DNA of 64,000 nt from Exaiptasia diaphana. Lineage: Eukaryota > Cnidaria > Anthozoa > Actiniaria > Aiptasiidae. Below the pieces are notes generated by a model. It was given only the letters and a program-made list of their open reading frames with translations, was not told the origin of the DNA and searched no databases. The DNA is taken from assembly GCF_001417965.1 (NCBI RefSeq), contig NW_018388203.1, positions 146,832 through 210,831 on the forward strand. Direction: 5' to 3'. Shown here in pieces: positions 62,040 to 64,000 of the stretch. The first letter of the stretch is position 1. Each line of letters starts with the position of its first letter. Position numbers and translations under genes: made by a program.

Positions 62040-63185
62040 TTAGTGTAATAGTTATTAATAGAATGCATAGAGATGTTTTTTTATTAATTTATTATTTTTT
62101 CATGACTACTACGTAGGTATGTACATATTTTTTGAATTATTATTAATATAATAAAGCAAATTTCAATTTTATAAAATTTTATCATAGATAAGTAAAAATA
62201 TTTTAAGGAGATTCTACAATTTTACTGTTTGATTATTCTCTTACTATTACATGTAAAATATTTTTAATGACAGTCATCAATATAGTTGAAAAGTACAGCT
62301 ATAAAAATACATCATGTGTTGTGCATAATAAATATGTACAATTTATATTTCAAGAAATGTTAAGCCACTTCTTTGGCTTACTTGTAAATAACAAATATTC
62401 CTGTTTAATTTGTGATTTGTCAATTTTCAAAATTTGCTCAATCAAAATAAGTATAAAAATTTAACAGTGTGTCAGTATTTACATTGTTGGAGTAGACTCA
62501 TTTTAGGAATACTTTTAGTTGACCAGCATGCATTTCTTCATATCTGAAATGAAATAATCATATTTAATTGTACTTTAATTTACCCTTGTACCTTCTAAGA
62601 CTATTTCTGTTAAAACTATCTTTAAATCAGACCTACAGTGATCAACAAGAACCCCCAGCTTCCTGTAATATTCTCCCATAAGCCGTGTGCCTTGATTATT
62701 AATAAAATCTTGACTATTAGTCCAGTCAAATTACGGTTTGACCCTAAACAAATTGCAACAAAAGGTTTTTTGCTTGAATATTNCTAATAATGACCTCCTT
62801 AACAANATATAAAAAGTCCCAAAAAATCGGAGTTCGGGAAAGCTTAGAAAAGCAGATTCGAAAATTTGAATAAAACATATAGGAAAACCACAGGGAGCCC
62901 GGTTTACATAAAATGAAACAAAGTAGGATTTAAATTGTTTTTAACGCCGAAAATAATAAAAAAGCCAGGAATGTATAAATACCTCTAACATAAATAATAG
63001 ATATATGTTTCTTTATCAAAAAGTGCAGTCATTATTTAATTTCGAATAACAAATATCAACTGTTATTATTAACAATGTAATATAACAAATATCACACAAC
63101 AAATTAATATCGTTTGAAATCCTAGGCTTCTTTAGTGTTTAAGTAAAGTAATCTGAGCACAGCAAACTAGCTTTTTCAACATCGC
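62040..63185. other. Noncoding spacer with two unresolved bases
   Basis: 3' untranslated region of the Rieske-DUF455 gene and flank of the edge repeat gene. Bases 62783 and 62806 are N, suggesting a difficult assembly point. Strongly AT-rich; no gene or clear repeat seen. Confidence 0.5.
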
Positions 63186-64000
63186 TCATTCTGACTCTTC
63201 ATCGAGAATTGGGGCAGGTGAATTGGTACAACTTGACCCTTTGCAATGTCCACAGGCTAAGGAGCATTGAAGATTATTCTTACGACAAGAACATCGAGAG
63301 GTACTGCAGTCAAGCGTGCAATTGCAGCGCACGATTTTAAGAATAGATTGTGGTGCGGGAGGCTGATCCGTCATTACTGGTGTAAGATGTTCACCATCCC
63401 GCCGCCATCCCCAATCACCATAGTGCATTCCTGGTTTCTCTTTCCATTCCATTATTTGGAAATACACTCGTAGGCTATGGTACTTTGCCGCTCCGGAAGA
63501 AGGAGGCAAACTCTGTGCCTGTAACGACGACTTCTTGCTCGCCAATTTCTCAATGTATCGCTGGTATCTAAGCTGATTGAGATTCTGCCCATGTTTGCCA
63601 CCATAAATACACACCAATGCATTCTCTCCAGCAGCTGTTATCTCTTCTGATGTAGAACTTTCGTTGTCAAATATCTTGGCTTGTTGCTGAAAATAATCTG
63701 AGGTACTAAGCTTTTTCAGTGACGCGCCCTTTCCTATGCCAAATAGACTAGAGGTCGTGTCGCACCCGAGTAATGCGTGGATAAACAGCACATGGCGACA
63801 TACCTCTCCCCCTAACTGACGCTTGACTTGTATTATGTTCCACACTCGTCTTCGCGTCGAGTTGACCTTTGGCTCTGGTCGGAGGTATAGATTGTGCCCG
63901 TCTTCCCGTGTATAGTAGAGCAAGAGCACCAATAGGTCGGTGTCATCTCCTACAAGAACTGTGCTCTCCTTTAGCGCAAGTTCTACAGCGCTCTTTACTA
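63186..64000 (-). CDS. Repeat-family protein with possible PIN-like nuclease motif and Cys-rich tail, N-terminus beyond right edge
   Basis: The frame is open from the window edge to the stop at 63186, about 271 residues, intronless in view. Its start lies outside; an internal ATG is at 63932. LVGDDTDLLVLLLYY and, 60 residues on, FIHALLGCDTTSSLFGIGKG recall the acidic and helix-turn-helix segments of FEN1/XPG-type PIN nucleases (GCDY..GIGP). The tail has CNCTLDCSTSRCSC and CGHCKGSSCTNS, a CXC-like zinc-binding pattern, then an acidic end. Proteins with this combination recur many times in cnidarian and fish genomes, so I take it for part of a mobile or repeat-borne gene; the element class is not identifiable here. 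The nuclease link is my inference from motifs. Confidence 0.6.
   Translation of the reverse strand, partial: VKSAVELALKESTVLVGDDTDLLVLLLYYTREDGHNLYLRPEPKVNSTRRRVWNIIQVKRQLGGEVCRHVLFIHALLGCDTTSSLFGIGKGASLKKLSTSDYFQQQAKIFDNESSTSEEITAAGENALVCIYGGKHGQNLNQLRYQRYIEKLASKKSSLQAQSLPPSSGAAKYHSLRVYFQIMEWKEKPGMHYGDWGWRRDGEHLTPVMTDQPPAPQSILKIVRCNCTLDCSTSRCSCRKNNLQCSLACGHCKGSSCTNSPAPILDEESE

Overview
The window looks like nuclear DNA of an early-branching animal, most likely an anthozoan cnidarian (sea anemone or coral). It is AT-rich, most genes have many short exons with GT-AG introns, and the introns and spacers hold small inverted-repeat elements. Typical animal genes are present: a voltage-sensing phosphatase, an FGF ligand with the family's 104-nt middle exon, ALKBH8, EXOSC9, PRORP and UBE2K. 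The taxon is inferred from gene content and style; no marker gene fixes it.

Layout. A minus-strand SLC16-type transporter runs off the left edge (1-2609). Next are a small potato-inhibitor-I (I13) protein on the minus strand (5336-6998) and, divergently, an ankyrin/MYND protein (7419-10248). An 18-exon voltage-sensing phosphatase (11582-17326) converges on a three-exon 5-hydroxyisourate hydrolase (18648-19610, minus). ALKBH8 follows (21783-25421). Two paralogous GT31 glycosyltransferases (25635-28307 minus, 31915-33684 plus) point away from each other around an intronless tryparedoxin-like gene (29368-29805). EXOSC9 (34341-39925, minus, 15 exons, one of its introns apparently U12-type) shares a 76-bp promoter interval with intronless PRORP (40002-41642). 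A 78-residue protein resembling the vertebrate SLC35A4 upstream-ORF microprotein lies at 42516-42752, then UBE2K (44265-47044, minus), a single-exon EF-hand protein (48212-48859, minus), a 6-kb gene-poor stretch, FGF (54836-56420), and a 12-exon gene fusing a Rieske [2Fe-2S] domain to a DUF455 ferritin-like diiron domain (57928-62039). The right edge cuts a repeat-type gene whose protein has a possible FEN1/XPG-like PIN motif and a Cys-rich tail.

How the genes relate. Several act in RNA metabolism (ALKBH8 in tRNA wobble-uridine modification, PRORP in tRNA 5' processing, EXOSC9 in the RNA exosome). Apart from the EXOSC9/PRORP divergent pair and the glycosyltransferase pair, neighbours look like unrelated housekeeping or signalling genes. 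The most novel candidates are the Rieske-DUF455 fusion, which carries both an electron-transfer cluster and a complete set of diiron ligands; the free-standing SLC35A4-MP-like microprotein; and the I13 inhibitor with a cysteine at P1'. Noncoding curiosities include hammerhead-ribozyme-like repeats, an 87-bp near-perfect hairpin element with a 10-bp target duplication, and a tandem duplication of a UBE2K exon end that creates a second splice donor.

Exon coordinates were worked out by hand from splice signals, reading frame and family knowledge, without transcripts or database searches.
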